The notes under the pieces are model-generated. The model saw only the letters and a list, made by a program, of their open reading frames with translations, ran no database searches and was not told the origin of the DNA. Shown here one piece after another: positions 1 to 9,604 of a stretch of DNA of 64,000 nucleotides; positions within the stretch are counted from its first letter, which is position 1, and each line of letters begins with the position of its first letter. Both the position numbers and the translations under genes were made by a program. This stretch comes from Mycobacterium dioxanotrophicus. GTDB taxonomy: Bacteria; Actinomycetota; Actinomycetes; Mycobacteriales; Mycobacteriaceae. Location of the stretch: NCBI RefSeq assembly GCF_002157835.1, contig NZ_CP020809.1:7378001-7442000 (forward strand). Direction: 5' to 3'.

Positions 1-667
1 CGCCGTAGCTGAGCAACTGTTCGACGATCCGCGGTCCCTGGTCGACGAGCTGGGCACGGGCCTGCTCGACGGCGAGCTCCTGGCGGTAGGAGCCGAAATA
101 TCCCAGCGCCACCGCCGCTGCGGACACCAGCACGCCTGCCAGCAGAACGATCGCGGCTCGGCGCCGGACATCGCGCACGTCCTCGTCACGCACACCCACA
201 CGGTGCACCTCGGTGCGCGCCAGCAGATCGGCGAACGTTCGCTTGCGGCTGTCCCACAACGGCCACAACCAGCCGATGCACACGGCGGCGGTGTCCAGCA
301 GATGTGCGAGCTCGCGCAGCGTCAACCGCACCAGCCCGACGTCACCGCCACCAGCGGTCGTCACCCTGATGCCGGCCACTGCCCGACCCACGGTCCAGCC
401 TGTCCTGGTGGGCAGCAGCACGCGGTTGACCAGCATCGCGATCATCACCACGATGGCGACGCCGGCGTACACCCACCAGAGCCAGCCATAGGTCGGCGCC
501 GCGAACGCCAGCACAGCCAGCGTCGCGATCACGCCGACGCCCAGCAACACATCGATTGCGAACGCTCCGGCACGCACCGGCCACGACGCCGGCCGCGGCT
601 CCGGGGCGGCGTCCGCACCCGGCGAGTCGACGGTGTCCGACGAAGGGGTGTCCAACACGGCCGTCAC
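1..667 (-). CDS. mam1B: Mce-associated RDD-domain membrane protein (5' part; C-terminus beyond left edge)
   Basis: Mce-associated membrane protein, predicted accessory subunit of the Mce1 lipid importer in the cell envelope. About 222 residues are visible. After an acidic/Pro-rich N-terminus comes an RDD-type domain (about residues 28-150) with hydrophobic segments near 33-53 and 58-80 and the motif GWTVGRAVAGIRV. A further membrane helix lies near 167-188, followed by the start of an external helical region. The start is GTG at 667, chosen because it overlaps the mam1A stop as GTGA, showing translational coupling. The order mce1F, mam1A, RDD protein matches Rv0174-Rv0175-Rv0176 of M. tuberculosis. 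The gene symbol rests on that synteny. Confidence 0.8.
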   Translation of the reverse strand, partial: MTAVLDTPSSDTVDSPGADAAPEPRPASWPVRAGAFAIDVLLGVGVIATLAVLAFAAPTYGWLWWVYAGVAIVVMIAMLVNRVLLPTRTGWTVGRAVAGIRVTTAGGGDVGLVRLTLRELAHLLDTAAVCIGWLWPLWDSRKRTFADLLARTEVHRVGVRDEDVRDVRRRAAIVLLAGVLVSAAAVALGYFGSYRQELAVEQARAQLVDQGPRIVEQLLSYG

Positions 668-1353
668 GAGGTGACCTGGTCGAGCCTGGCCACCTTGTAG
701 ACACCGTCGTCGAGTGCCATCTTCACCCGCAGCCGGTAGCCCTGCTCCTCATTGGACTTCTCGGTGTTGCTGACGACGACGCGGACCGCGACCAACAGGT
801 CCATCGAACCGTCGTCGTTGTGCTTCTCCACCGCGGCACGCAGATCGGAGACCTGCACCTTGACGTTCGCCGCCTGGTAGGCCTCCATCAACATGCTGCT
901 GTAGAGCACCGACTGGGCACCGAAGTCGCCGGTCGAGCATTCGATGATCTTGGTCTGCGCCGCCGTCATCGCCGCCGTGTCGGGTGCCTGCGTGGCCGTC
1001 ACGCAATCCTTGGCCGCCTGCAGCGCGGACGCCTCGTCGCGGGCGATCTGCTCGCTCTCGGCGTGCGACCGCAGTGCGAGGTAGCCGCCCGTTCCGGCCA
1101 GTGCGGTCAGGACGAGCAGACCGGCGCAGATCGCGGCCATCGCGCCCCGGCCCAGCCGGGACGGACGCCGCTCGACGTCGGAGCTCGACTCGACTTCCGG
1201 CCCGTCCGGACCCACCGCGGCTTCCGGCTCGCGGGAATGCTCGACATCCTGCTCGCTGGAGTGCTCTACGGCCTCCTCGGGGCCAGATTCTGGGTGTTCG
1301 GGGTCCTGCTGGTCGGCGAGGTTCAGCCGGCTGGCGCCAGCATCTCCTTCCAT
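664..1353 (-). CDS. mam1A: Mce-associated membrane protein
   Basis: Mce-associated protein of 229 residues, thought to stabilise or assist the Mce1 transporter at the membrane. The first 70 residues are acidic and low in complexity and should be cytoplasmic. One membrane helix follows (about residues 73-94), then an external alpha/beta domain of about 130 residues, the usual Mam layout. The only plausible ATG start lies inside the last codons of mce1F, so the two genes overlap by 31 bp. The stop overlaps the next start by 4 bp. Position and topology match Rv0175. Confidence 0.8.
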   Translation of the reverse strand: MEGDAGASRLNLADQQDPEHPESGPEEAVEHSSEQDVEHSREPEAAVGPDGPEVESSSDVERRPSRLGRGAMAAICAGLLVLTALAGTGGYLALRSHAESEQIARDEASALQAAKDCVTATQAPDTAAMTAAQTKIIECSTGDFGAQSVLYSSMLMEAYQAANVKVQVSDLRAAVEKHNDDGSMDLLVAVRVVVSNTEKSNEEQGYRLRVKMALDDGVYKVARLDQVTS

Positions 1354-2882
1354 CCGTCATCTCCTGGTTTATTCGAGTTGGTGACGGAGTACTTCACACC
1401 GCCTGGACCGACCACCTCGCCGCTTGACGGGCTATAGGTCGCGGTCGAACCTGCTGCCGGAGTGTAGATGCAAGGGTTCGGCTGCTGTCCACTGCAAACG
1501 ACGCTACCGCCTCGCGGTGCGGTCAGCGGATCGCTGGTCGGAGCCGATCCGCCCACTTCAGGCGGTGGCAACATACTCGCAGGCAACGGGTTCAACCCGG
1601 TGTTCACCGAGGGCGCGGGGATCACCCGGCCAGGGTCCACGGGCTGATCGCATCGCGCGGCCGGGGCCGGGCAGTTGCGGATCTGGTTCGGGTCGCCGTA
1701 CCACGGGTTGGTGCCCATCGGGACATACGGCTCGTTGCTGCGGCATTCGGCCGGGGTGGCCGCCCGCTTGCCCGGTACATCGGCACACGGGTAGTTACGG
1801 GCACCGCGGACCGCGTTTTGCGCATCCTTGGGGATCTTGCAGTACAGGCCCGACGGCAGCGGCGCCGTCGTGGTGTCGGCGGGCGCCCGCCATTGCGACG
1901 CCGGCAGGAAGCCGGTGAGGCACGGCGGCGGCATGTTGATACCGAGACCGAAGTGCAGCAGGCCCTCAGGGGCGAAGATCGTCGCGGTCTGCGCGATCGC
2001 GGCGCCCTGCGGGAGCACCACCAACACCTGCTCGACGTTCTTGTTGTAGCGCTTGAGCATGTCGATGACGATCTCGAGGTTCGCCAACGTCTGCGGCAGC
2101 GACTCCCGAACGTCCCCGAACACCGCGTTCAGCTGATCGGCCGTCGGCGCGGCCTGCTCGATGGTGCTCCGCAGCGCCGCATCATTCTGGGCGGTCTGGG
2201 CCGAGATCGTGTTCAGGTTCCTCGCCCAGCGCGAGATCGCGTCGCCCGAATTCACCTGGCTGTCGATGATCGGCCCGGAGTTGGTGACAATGTCGTTCAC
2301 CGGGTCCAGGTTGTCCTTGAAGTCGCTGGCGATGGACTGCGTCGAATCGACCAGGCGCTGCAGTGACGGACCAAGGCCACCAACCGCTTTCGCGGTCTCG
2401 TCCAGCAGAACCCCGATCTTCTCCTTCGGCAGCACCGACAGCCCGTGCTCGGCGGCGTCCAGCGCGGGCCCCACCTCGGCGGGCACGGTGCCCTTGGTGA
2501 TGGTGTCGCCCGATGCGAAGTAGGCCTTCGACTCTCCGGGGGAGATCAGGTCGATGAACTGCTCACCGACCGCCGACACCGAGTGCACGTTGGCCGTGGC
2601 GTCGGTGGGGATCTTGTACTGGTCGTAGATGTTCATCTGGATCCGGGCACCGGTCTCGGTGGGCTCCACCGAGGTGACCTTCCCGATGGTGGTGCCGCGG
2701 TAGGTGACGTTGGCCGTCTTGTACAAGCCTGCCGAGTTCGGCAACTCAGCGTTCAGGTTGTACATCCCCACGCCTGCCCACGTCGGCAGACGCAGGAACA
2801 CCAGACCGAGCACCACCAGCGCGACCAGCGTCAGCGTCAGGAAGATGACGAGCTGCATCTTGATGAAGCGGGTCAGCAGCAT
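1323..2882 (-). CDS. mce1F: Mce1F, MCE-family lipid-binding subunit
   Basis: Sixth Mce subunit of the Mce1 importer, 519 residues. Mce subunits are thought to form an envelope-spanning tunnel that passes fatty or mycolic acids from the outer membrane to the YrbE permease. A signal-anchor helix (about residues 8-30) is followed by the MlaD/MCE domain (about 38-115, with GLYKTANVTYRGTTIGKVT). A long helical region reaches about residue 290 and a Pro/Ser/Cys-containing low-complexity tail ends the protein. The ATG lies 3 bp after the mce1E stop. Length and position fit Rv0174. Confidence 0.92.
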   Translation of the reverse strand: MLLTRFIKMQLVIFLTLTLVALVVLGLVFLRLPTWAGVGMYNLNAELPNSAGLYKTANVTYRGTTIGKVTSVEPTETGARIQMNIYDQYKIPTDATANVHSVSAVGEQFIDLISPGESKAYFASGDTITKGTVPAEVGPALDAAEHGLSVLPKEKIGVLLDETAKAVGGLGPSLQRLVDSTQSIASDFKDNLDPVNDIVTNSGPIIDSQVNSGDAISRWARNLNTISAQTAQNDAALRSTIEQAAPTADQLNAVFGDVRESLPQTLANLEIVIDMLKRYNKNVEQVLVVLPQGAAIAQTATIFAPEGLLHFGLGINMPPPCLTGFLPASQWRAPADTTTAPLPSGLYCKIPKDAQNAVRGARNYPCADVPGKRAATPAECRSNEPYVPMGTNPWYGDPNQIRNCPAPAARCDQPVDPGRVIPAPSVNTGLNPLPASMLPPPEVGGSAPTSDPLTAPRGGSVVCSGQQPNPCIYTPAAGSTATYSPSSGEVVGPGGVKYSVTNSNKPGDDGWKEMLAPAG

Positions 2883-2885
2883 CTC

Positions 2886-4058
2886 TCACTCCCCCCTTTC
2901 CACCAGCGGACCACCGGGCACATCGTGCGGGTTCGGCGTGAACCGCACATCCGGGATCATCGTGTTCGGATCGCGGCCCCAGGCCTGTTCCAGCGCCCGC
3001 AGCATGCCCGAGACACCGGTACCGGACAAGATCGCGTTGTCCACCGAACTCAGCGTCAGGTCCAGGTTCAGCGACACGTTGATGTAGTCGCCACGGATGG
3101 CCTTCGGGATGTTGTCGATGTTGAACGGCACCGTCAGCAGCAGCTTGAGTGCGCCCACCAGGTACGGGGCCGCCCGGCTGAGCTGCTTGAGCGGACGCTG
3201 CAGATTCTGCAGGTTGGTGTGCAGGTTGGCATTGCTGCCCCGCAGCGTCGTGTCGGCCGCGGCCGACAGCCGGCCCAGGGCCGTCACCGCATCGGCGAAC
3301 AGGTCGCGCGTGTCGGCGAAATGCTGGATCAGCGGGGGGAACTCGGTGAGCACCCGGTCCAGCGTGTCGTTGCGCTGCGCCACGATGTTGAGCAGCTGAT
3401 TCGTCGAATCGATTGCCCGACTGATGTCGTCGCGCTGCTGGTTGAGCTGGTCGGTGAAGGTGTCCAACTGGCCCAGGAACTGCCGGATCTGATCGGCCCG
3501 ACCGTTGAGGATGTTGAACACCTCGGTCTGGATCACCTCGATGTTCGGGATGCCGCCGCCGGTCAGGATGCCGGAGATCCCGGCCAGTGTCCGCTCGATC
3601 GTCGGGTACGCCGAGGACTGCGCCAGCGGGATGGTGTCGCCGCTGCGCAGCATCTCCTTGGACGGATTCTGATCCGGCGGGTTGAGCTCGATGTGCTGCG
3701 AACCCAGCAAGCTGGTCTGGCCGATCTTGGCCAGCGTGTTCTTCGGCAGCTCGATGCCCGGCTCCAGGTCGAGCGTCAGCGTCGGCACCCAGTTGACCAA
3801 CTCGATGCTGCGGACCCGGCCGACGAACACGTCGCGAACCCGCACCCGGCTGTTGGCGTTGAGCGCCAACGTTTCCGGCATCTGCACGTACAGGGTGGTG
3901 TGGCCACCCTCGGTGCCCGGCCCACCCGGCAGCGGGACGTTGGCGATGCCACGCCACTGCCCACACGAGGTGAGCATCAGCGTCGCGGCCGCCAACACCG
4001 CCAGTCGCAGGCCGACCTTCTTGGGCGCCACCCTTTTAGGCAGCCTGATCCCACGCAT
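2886..4058 (-). CDS. mce1E: Mce1E (LprK-type) lipoprotein subunit
   Basis: Lipoprotein member of the Mce1 complex, 390 residues. The signal peptide ends in the lipobox LTSC, with lipidated Cys at about residue 32, as in LprK (Rv0173). An MCE domain follows (about residues 48-130), then a helical region. The reading frame is open 51 codons further upstream, but the ATG at 4058 is preferred. It has a GGAGG ribosome site 6 bp upstream, gives a proper lipoprotein signal, and forms a TAATG junction with the mce1D stop. Confidence 0.92.
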   Translation of the reverse strand: MRGIRLPKRVAPKKVGLRLAVLAAATLMLTSCGQWRGIANVPLPGGPGTEGGHTTLYVQMPETLALNANSRVRVRDVFVGRVRSIELVNWVPTLTLDLEPGIELPKNTLAKIGQTSLLGSQHIELNPPDQNPSKEMLRSGDTIPLAQSSAYPTIERTLAGISGILTGGGIPNIEVIQTEVFNILNGRADQIRQFLGQLDTFTDQLNQQRDDISRAIDSTNQLLNIVAQRNDTLDRVLTEFPPLIQHFADTRDLFADAVTALGRLSAAADTTLRGSNANLHTNLQNLQRPLKQLSRAAPYLVGALKLLLTVPFNIDNIPKAIRGDYINVSLNLDLTLSSVDNAILSGTGVSGMLRALEQAWGRDPNTMIPDVRFTPNPHDVPGGPLVERGE

Positions 4059-5701
4059 TACGACCCTCCTGCCTCTGCGGGCAACGGCGGCCCACTCGGT
4101 GCGGGTGCGGGTGCCGGGGCGGCCGGAGCCGCCGGGGCGATGGCTGACAACGGATCTCCTGGGACGACGCCTGGCGCCGGACCGGGCGGCGGCCCGGGCT
4201 GCGGGTACCACGGCGGGGGCAGCGGATTGTTCTGGTCGTAGGCGTTGGGCGGACCCGGCAGGTTGCCACCGGGAGGCGCCCCGAACGCCGGCGGGGCCGG
4301 CGGGGCGACGATGTCGGGGCCACCCATCAACTCGGCCAACGACTCCGGCGTCAGCATGTTCTGCGTGAACGGCTGCACCTGCACGCCCTGCATGCCCGGC
4401 GCGACAGTCCAGCCCGGCTCGTGGTTGCCGTGCGAGAACAACGTGTCACGCGCCCAGATGCCCGGAACGGTCGTGTCCTTGTATCCGCCCGGCGGCTGCA
4501 GCCGCGGCTCGGAGTACGCGATCTGCTTGGGCAGCGTCATCGCGGTACTCGCCAGGTTCATGCCGAACGGCAGGAAGTTGAACTTGATCGCGTCGAGGAT
4601 CGGCGCCAGGTACTGCGCGCACAACTCCGCCGAATCCTGGTAGCCCAGGCGGCTTCCCGCCTGGATCGAGCTGCAGATGAACTGCAACGGGTTGGAGAAG
4701 TTGGTCAGGCCCGGCAGCACCGGCAGACCGATGATGCCGCCCTGGTTGGGCGCCACGATATTGACCACGTTGGCGGCCAGGTTCGGGTACGCGTGCAGAC
4801 CCGTCTCGAGACCGTTGCGCGGTTCCGGCTGCAGGATCGCCGTGGTGGCCTCTTCGAGGTTGTTGACGTCGTGGGTCAGCACGCCACCGTTCTTGTCCAA
4901 GAACTGACGGGTGGTCTTGAGCACCTGGTTCAGGTTCTGCACCGCGCTGGCCAACTCGTCGTCTTTGGAGAAGTAGTTGGTGAACTGCGCCAGATCGTTG
5001 TTGAGCGCGACGAACTGCTGATCGCTCTTGTGCAGGGCATTGACGAACAGCGCCAGGCTCTTGACGATCGTGAAGAAGTCTCCGCGGCCCTGGTTGAGCG
5101 TGGTCAAAGCCTCCGACAGGCCGTTCAGCGTGCGGTTGAGCTGTTCGCCCTTGCCTGCGAAGCCGTCGGCGAACGACTCGACGATGTCACCGAACGGGCC
5201 CTTGGGCTGTTCGGGTGTGGGCCCCAGGTCGTGGAGCAGGCGGGTCACCTGGTTGCGGAGCTCGTCGTACTCGATGGGGATCTGGGTCCGGTCCACCGGG
5301 ATGACCGCGCCGTCCTGCATCTGCGGGCCGCCGGTGTAAGGCGGTGACAGCTGGATGACGCGCGAGGCCACCAGGCTCGGGTTCAGCACGGAGGCGCTGG
5401 CGTTCTCCGGCACCTTGTACTTGTTGTTGAAGTGGAAGACCACTTTCATCTTGTCGCCGGCGGTCTCGATGCTGTCGATCGCGCCGACGCGGACACCCAT
5501 GATGAGGACCTTGTCGCCGGGATACAGCGCGAGCACCTCGGGGAAATACGCCGTGACCGTCGTGTTGGTCAGCTTCTTGTAGAGGCTGATACCGAAGTAG
5601 CCGACCGCGAGGGCCACCACCACTGCCAGCGCACCCAAGATCACCGCCAGCCGCGACATGTGCGGCAGCTTCATGTTTCGGATGTTGAAAATCGTTGACA
5701 T
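4058..5701 (-). CDS. mce1D: Mce1D, MCE-family subunit
   Basis: Mce1 complex subunit, 547 residues. There is a signal-anchor helix at about residues 16-38, an MCE domain at about 43-125 (VLIMGVRVGAIDSIE, then SLVASRVIQLSPPY), a long helical segment, and a C-terminal tail of about 100 residues very rich in Pro, Gly and Ala. Such tails are typical of Mce C/D subunits and may face the peptidoglycan or arabinogalactan. It starts 9 bp after the mce1C stop, and its own stop is shared with the mce1E start (TAATG). Confidence 0.92.
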   Translation of the reverse strand: MSTIFNIRNMKLPHMSRLAVILGALAVVVALAVGYFGISLYKKLTNTTVTAYFPEVLALYPGDKVLIMGVRVGAIDSIETAGDKMKVVFHFNNKYKVPENASASVLNPSLVASRVIQLSPPYTGGPQMQDGAVIPVDRTQIPIEYDELRNQVTRLLHDLGPTPEQPKGPFGDIVESFADGFAGKGEQLNRTLNGLSEALTTLNQGRGDFFTIVKSLALFVNALHKSDQQFVALNNDLAQFTNYFSKDDELASAVQNLNQVLKTTRQFLDKNGGVLTHDVNNLEEATTAILQPEPRNGLETGLHAYPNLAANVVNIVAPNQGGIIGLPVLPGLTNFSNPLQFICSSIQAGSRLGYQDSAELCAQYLAPILDAIKFNFLPFGMNLASTAMTLPKQIAYSEPRLQPPGGYKDTTVPGIWARDTLFSHGNHEPGWTVAPGMQGVQVQPFTQNMLTPESLAELMGGPDIVAPPAPPAFGAPPGGNLPGPPNAYDQNNPLPPPWYPQPGPPPGPAPGVVPGDPLSAIAPAAPAAPAPAPAPSGPPLPAEAGGS

Positions 5702-5710
5702 AGCTGTGGC

Positions 5711-7291
5711 CTATCCCTGCGACCCGGGCGGAAGGAACGGCGGGTTACCCGGCAACGGAGCCGTGTCCACCGGCGGCAGCTGCGGACCCGGACCCGGAGG
5801 TGCGGGAGGCGCATTCAGCGGTGGCGGTATCGGCGCGAACCCGGGGACGAACTCGTCGGGCCCGGGCTGCGGGCTGACCGGCACGGTGCGGGCACCCGGC
5901 GGACCGGGAGCCAGCGGGGCCGGCGGGGCGCCCGGCTGATCCGGCGGCATCTGGCCGGGGATGGCCGCGCTGGGCACACCCGGTGAATGCGCCACACCAT
6001 CCGGATTCGGTGCGGACGTCGCCACATCGGGCGGGCTGTAGTTGGGCCCGTACGGATTGTCCCCGAACGGCCCCACGGTGGCAGCCGCACACGGCAGCGG
6101 GTTGCCCGGCGACGGGATGCCCTGCGCCGTCGGCGTGTACGAGCACGGCGAACCCGGAGGGACGGCCGGTCCCGGATGCTCCGGGGTGCCTTCCAGCGGC
6201 GTCGGCGCCGGCGGCGGTGCGCCGTTCTCGAACCGCTTGCCGTTGGGATCCGGGAACCGGAACGACGGCAGGCCCGCGTTGCGCCAGAACTCCTCCGGAT
6301 CGATGCCACGCTTCTTGAACGCCGCATCGACGAACGGCTGCAGGATCTGCGGCGGCAGCAGGTTGACGAGCATGACCTTGAAGTACGGGCCCGAGGCCAG
6401 CGCCTCGGCCAGCGAGGTGATGAACTTGCCCGCGATGCTCAGCGTGTCGGCGAGGTCCTGCTTGCGCTGGACCAGGATGTCGCTGACCGTGCGCAACTGC
6501 TCCAGCACGTGGTTGAGGTTCGGGTTGTCGTTGATCAGGCCCTCGACCTGCTGCGACACCGACGACACCCGCTCGAGCAGCATGCTGACGGCCTGACCAC
6601 GCTGGTTGACCGCGGCCAGCAGGGTCTGCGCGTTCACCAGCAGCTGGTTGACCTGGGTGCTGCGGTCACCGAGCACCGTGGCGATCTTGTTCGCGTTGGC
6701 CAGCAGTTGGCGGACCTGATCGTCGCGCTTGCCGATGGTCTCGGAGAACCTGGCCACGCCGTCGAGCGCCGCGCTCAGATGCGGCGACGTCTGATCCACC
6801 GTCTCCGACAGCACGTTCAGCGACTGCTTGACCGATTGGATGTCCCACCCCGAAGCATTACGCGTGACATCGAAGATGGCGTCGTAGATCTGGTACGGCG
6901 TGGTCGTCTGGCCGACCGGCAATGTCCCGCCCGGCGACAGGGTCTGGTTGCCCCGGGGCTGGATCTCGATGTTCTTGCGACCCAGGATGGTGTCGGTCCG
7001 GATGGCGGCCCGGCTCTCGGTGCCGATGGTGCGGCCGCCGAGCGTGTAGCCGATCACCACCTTGTCGCCACTGATGTCCATCGTCTTGACGTCGCCGACG
7101 TCCATACCGGCGATGCGCACCCGGTCGCCCACGTTCAGGCCACCGGTGTCGGTGAACTGCGCGTAGTAGGTCGGTACCGCGAAGATCATCGGCACGCTGG
7201 TCAGCGTCGACCCCACCCCGATGATGAGCGCGACCACGGCCACGCCCATCAGGCCCTTACGGAACCGGTCGGAACCCTGCAGTGTCCTCAT
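5711..7291 (-). CDS. mce1C: Mce1C, MCE-family subunit
   Basis: Mce1 complex subunit, 526 residues from the preferred start. The N-terminal membrane anchor is at about residues 11-33, the MCE domain at about 38-120 (GGLNVGDRVRIAGMDVG), then a long helical region to about residue 340 and a tail of about 170 residues rich in Pro, Ala and Gly. A start four codons upstream exists, but ATG at 7291 overlaps the mce1B stop as ATGA, the usual coupling signal in this operon. Confidence 0.92.
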   Translation of the reverse strand: MRTLQGSDRFRKGLMGVAVVALIIGVGSTLTSVPMIFAVPTYYAQFTDTGGLNVGDRVRIAGMDVGDVKTMDISGDKVVIGYTLGGRTIGTESRAAIRTDTILGRKNIEIQPRGNQTLSPGGTLPVGQTTTPYQIYDAIFDVTRNASGWDIQSVKQSLNVLSETVDQTSPHLSAALDGVARFSETIGKRDDQVRQLLANANKIATVLGDRSTQVNQLLVNAQTLLAAVNQRGQAVSMLLERVSSVSQQVEGLINDNPNLNHVLEQLRTVSDILVQRKQDLADTLSIAGKFITSLAEALASGPYFKVMLVNLLPPQILQPFVDAAFKKRGIDPEEFWRNAGLPSFRFPDPNGKRFENGAPPPAPTPLEGTPEHPGPAVPPGSPCSYTPTAQGIPSPGNPLPCAAATVGPFGDNPYGPNYSPPDVATSAPNPDGVAHSPGVPSAAIPGQMPPDQPGAPPAPLAPGPPGARTVPVSPQPGPDEFVPGFAPIPPPLNAPPAPPGPGPQLPPVDTAPLPGNPPFLPPGSQG

Positions 7292-8319
7292 TTCGGCGTG
7301 CACCTACCCGACGGCTGCGAAGTGATTCGTACGGTTCGGACGGGGCCGCCCGGCTGCAACCCGTTGAGCTTCAACGAGAGGTCACAGGCGTAGAAGTTGA
7401 AGAAGTCACCGTAGATACCACCAGCTCGGCCGATGATCTTCAGTGCTGCCGGAATCTGCACCAGGATGTCGTTGACCTCCTGCTTCTGGTCGATCAGTGG
7501 CTTCTGGATGACGTCGAGATAGCCCAGCGTGTCGTGCAGCAGCGGCCGGTTGTCGCTCAGCAGGTCGGCGAGCGAGCCCGCCGCGTTGCTGATGTTGGCC
7601 ACCGAGGCGCCGATCGGGTCGGCCCGGTTCTTCAGGCCCGTGATCAGGATCTCGAAGTTGTTCAACGTGTCGTCGAACTGCTTCTGATGCTTGACCGTGG
7701 TGTCCAGGACGATGTTGAGGTTCTTGATCACCTCGCCGATGGCCTGATCGCGGTCGGCGATCGTGGAGGTCAGCTGCGAGGTCTGGTCCAGGATGTCGTT
7801 GATGGTGCCGCCCTGCCCCTGGAAAACCGTGATCAGCGACTTGGCGATGGTGTTCACCTTGTCCGGGGCCAGCGAGTTGAACAGCGGCCGGAAACCACCG
7901 ACCAGGGCATCGAGATCCAGCGCGGGCTGGGTCCGGTCCAGCGGGATGGTGCTGCCGGGAGGCATGATCTTGTTGCTCTCGCCGCGCTTGAGCTCCAGGT
8001 AGCGGTTGCCGATCAGGTCCTGGTAGCGGATCGCCGCGGTGGTCTGGTCGAACAACGGCAACGACTTCTCGACGTTGAACGTGACCTCGGCCTGCTCGCC
8101 GCCGTTGATCAGCTCGACCTTGGAAACCTTGCCGACCTCGACGCCGGCGGCCCGGACGAACTGCCCGCTGCGCAGACCACTGACGTTCTTGAACACCGCC
8201 GAGTACTCGTTGGTGCTGTTGAACCGGATCTGACCGAACACCACGAAGATGAGCGCGGTGAACGTGAGCAACACCAGGGAGAAAATCCCCAGTTTGATGA
8301 GTGTGCCCTTGATGCTCAT
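7288..8319 (-). CDS. mce1B: Mce1B, MCE-family subunit
   Basis: Mce1 complex subunit, 343 residues. Its anchor helix lies at about residues 9-30 and its MCE domain at about 37-115 (GLRSGQFVRAAGVEVGKVS). A helical domain follows and, unlike its neighbours, it has no proline-rich tail. ATG at 8319, which begins MSIKGTLIKLG, is preferred to the in-frame start 10 codons upstream. It has GAGGG 6 bp upstream and leaves the charged-then-hydrophobic N-terminus expected of Mce proteins. The gap to mce1A is 61 bp, the largest within the mce subunit genes. Confidence 0.9.
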   Translation of the reverse strand: MSIKGTLIKLGIFSLVLLTFTALIFVVFGQIRFNSTNEYSAVFKNVSGLRSGQFVRAAGVEVGKVSKVELINGGEQAEVTFNVEKSLPLFDQTTAAIRYQDLIGNRYLELKRGESNKIMPPGSTIPLDRTQPALDLDALVGGFRPLFNSLAPDKVNTIAKSLITVFQGQGGTINDILDQTSQLTSTIADRDQAIGEVIKNLNIVLDTTVKHQKQFDDTLNNFEILITGLKNRADPIGASVANISNAAGSLADLLSDNRPLLHDTLGYLDVIQKPLIDQKQEVNDILVQIPAALKIIGRAGGIYGDFFNFYACDLSLKLNGLQPGGPVRTVRITSQPSGRCTPK

Positions 8320-8380
8320 GCGGTTCCCTCGCAGGCTCGGGTCCCGCATGGCATCGGATGATTCGTTCCGTAAACGTCAC

Positions 8381-9600
8381 TCATGGGTTGATCGTGTTCT
8401 CCCCCACTTGGCGGCCCCACACGTACTCGGCCGTCAACGGCTGACCGAGCTCGAAGTGGTTGTACGGCGCGATCGATGCACCGGTGTCCATCACCAGGTA
8501 CGGCATCGGCCACAGGTCACGGGTGATCGGCTGCCAGCAGCCCGGCCGGCCCTCGGGACCGCCCTTGGCGTTCACCCGAGGCAGGTTGTCCGGGTACACG
8601 TAGGCGTTGCCGACGCCGACGACGAGTGAGTGCGTCAGCAGCGAATAGCCGTTACCACCAAGGGCGGCAGCGAGTTTCGGTGCAGCGTCGTGGAAGTTGC
8701 GGATGGTGCAGAACAGCGCAGGGCTGTACTTGTCCAGCAGCGCCGAGGTCGGCAGCAGGTCCTGGGCGCCACGGACCAGGTACGGGCCGCCGCGCTCGAA
8801 GATGTCACCGCCGGTGTTGCCGAACCCGACCGCGGCCACCAGCGCCTGATCGAGGTTGCCGCGTTGGTCGTTGAGGGTGTGGGCGGTGGTCACCGCGTTG
8901 GTCAGACCGTTCCACAGATCCGGTGACGCGTTGGCGTAGACCTCACTGAGATCGGCCAAACCCGTGATGTCGTGCCGGATCTGCGGCATGCGCGGATTGA
9001 GGTCGGCCAGGATGGTGTTGCCGTTGACGATCGACTGCCCGAACTTGTCGCCGAGCCCGTCGAGGGCCTGGGCCGTCGCCGTCAGGGTCTCGTTGAGCTT
9101 GATCGGGTCGACCTGTTCGGAGATCTTCGTGATGGTCTCGAACAGCGTGTTGAACTCCGTCGTCACGCCCTGCGCCTGAATCGGCGTATCCGCGGAGACC
9201 CGCTCCGGAGATGGATTCGGCGGCGAGATGAACGAGATGTACTTGTTGCCGAACACCGTGGTGGCCCGCAACTCGGCATCCACGTTCTGCGGGATGAGAT
9301 GCAGGTACTTCGGGTCGACATCCAGGATCAGCTTGGCTTCCGGGTTGTCGTTGACCTCGACCACCTTGACCGTCGCCAGCCGGCCGATCGGCACACCGTT
9401 GTAGGTGACCTTCGACCCCGGGTCCATCGACAGGCCTGCGCGGCCGGACAGGACCGTCAGCTGCGTCTTGGGTTCGAAAAATCCGCGAAACTGCAGCCAG
9501 GTCAGCGCCAGGATCAGCGCGGTCACCAGGGCCAGCACGAGCCCCGCCAATTTGTACGGCGGGGTCTTCGACTTGTTCAGGGGGCGTGCGGCGCGGTCAT
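8381..9600 (-). CDS. mce1A: Mce1A, MCE-family subunit, with apparent 1-base frameshift near its start
   Basis: First Mce subunit of the Mce1 complex, 406 residues once the frame is corrected. The expected ATG at 9600 lies 4 bp after the yrbE1B stop and opens with MTAPHAP, but then meets TGA. Adding one base to the five-G run at 9580-9584 (C run on the coding strand) restores LNKSKTPPYKLAGL and joins the main frame. Without correction only a TTG at 9550 remains, with no cytoplasmic N-terminus before the anchor helix. The MCE domain covers about residues 45-125 of the corrected protein. It is probably an intact gene with a sequence error. Confidence 0.88.
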
Positions 9601-9604
9601 GGCG

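Noticed and set aside
203..700. Small plus-strand frames in the first 700 bp
   Set aside because: They are antisense to the RDD-domain Mam protein, whose minus-strand translation shows clear membrane helices.
2445..4241. 598-codon plus-strand open frame opposite mce1E/mce1F
   Set aside because: It is the antisense of Mce genes whose families are unmistakable; the composition is Arg/Gln/His/Asp-rich as expected for antisense high-GC frames.
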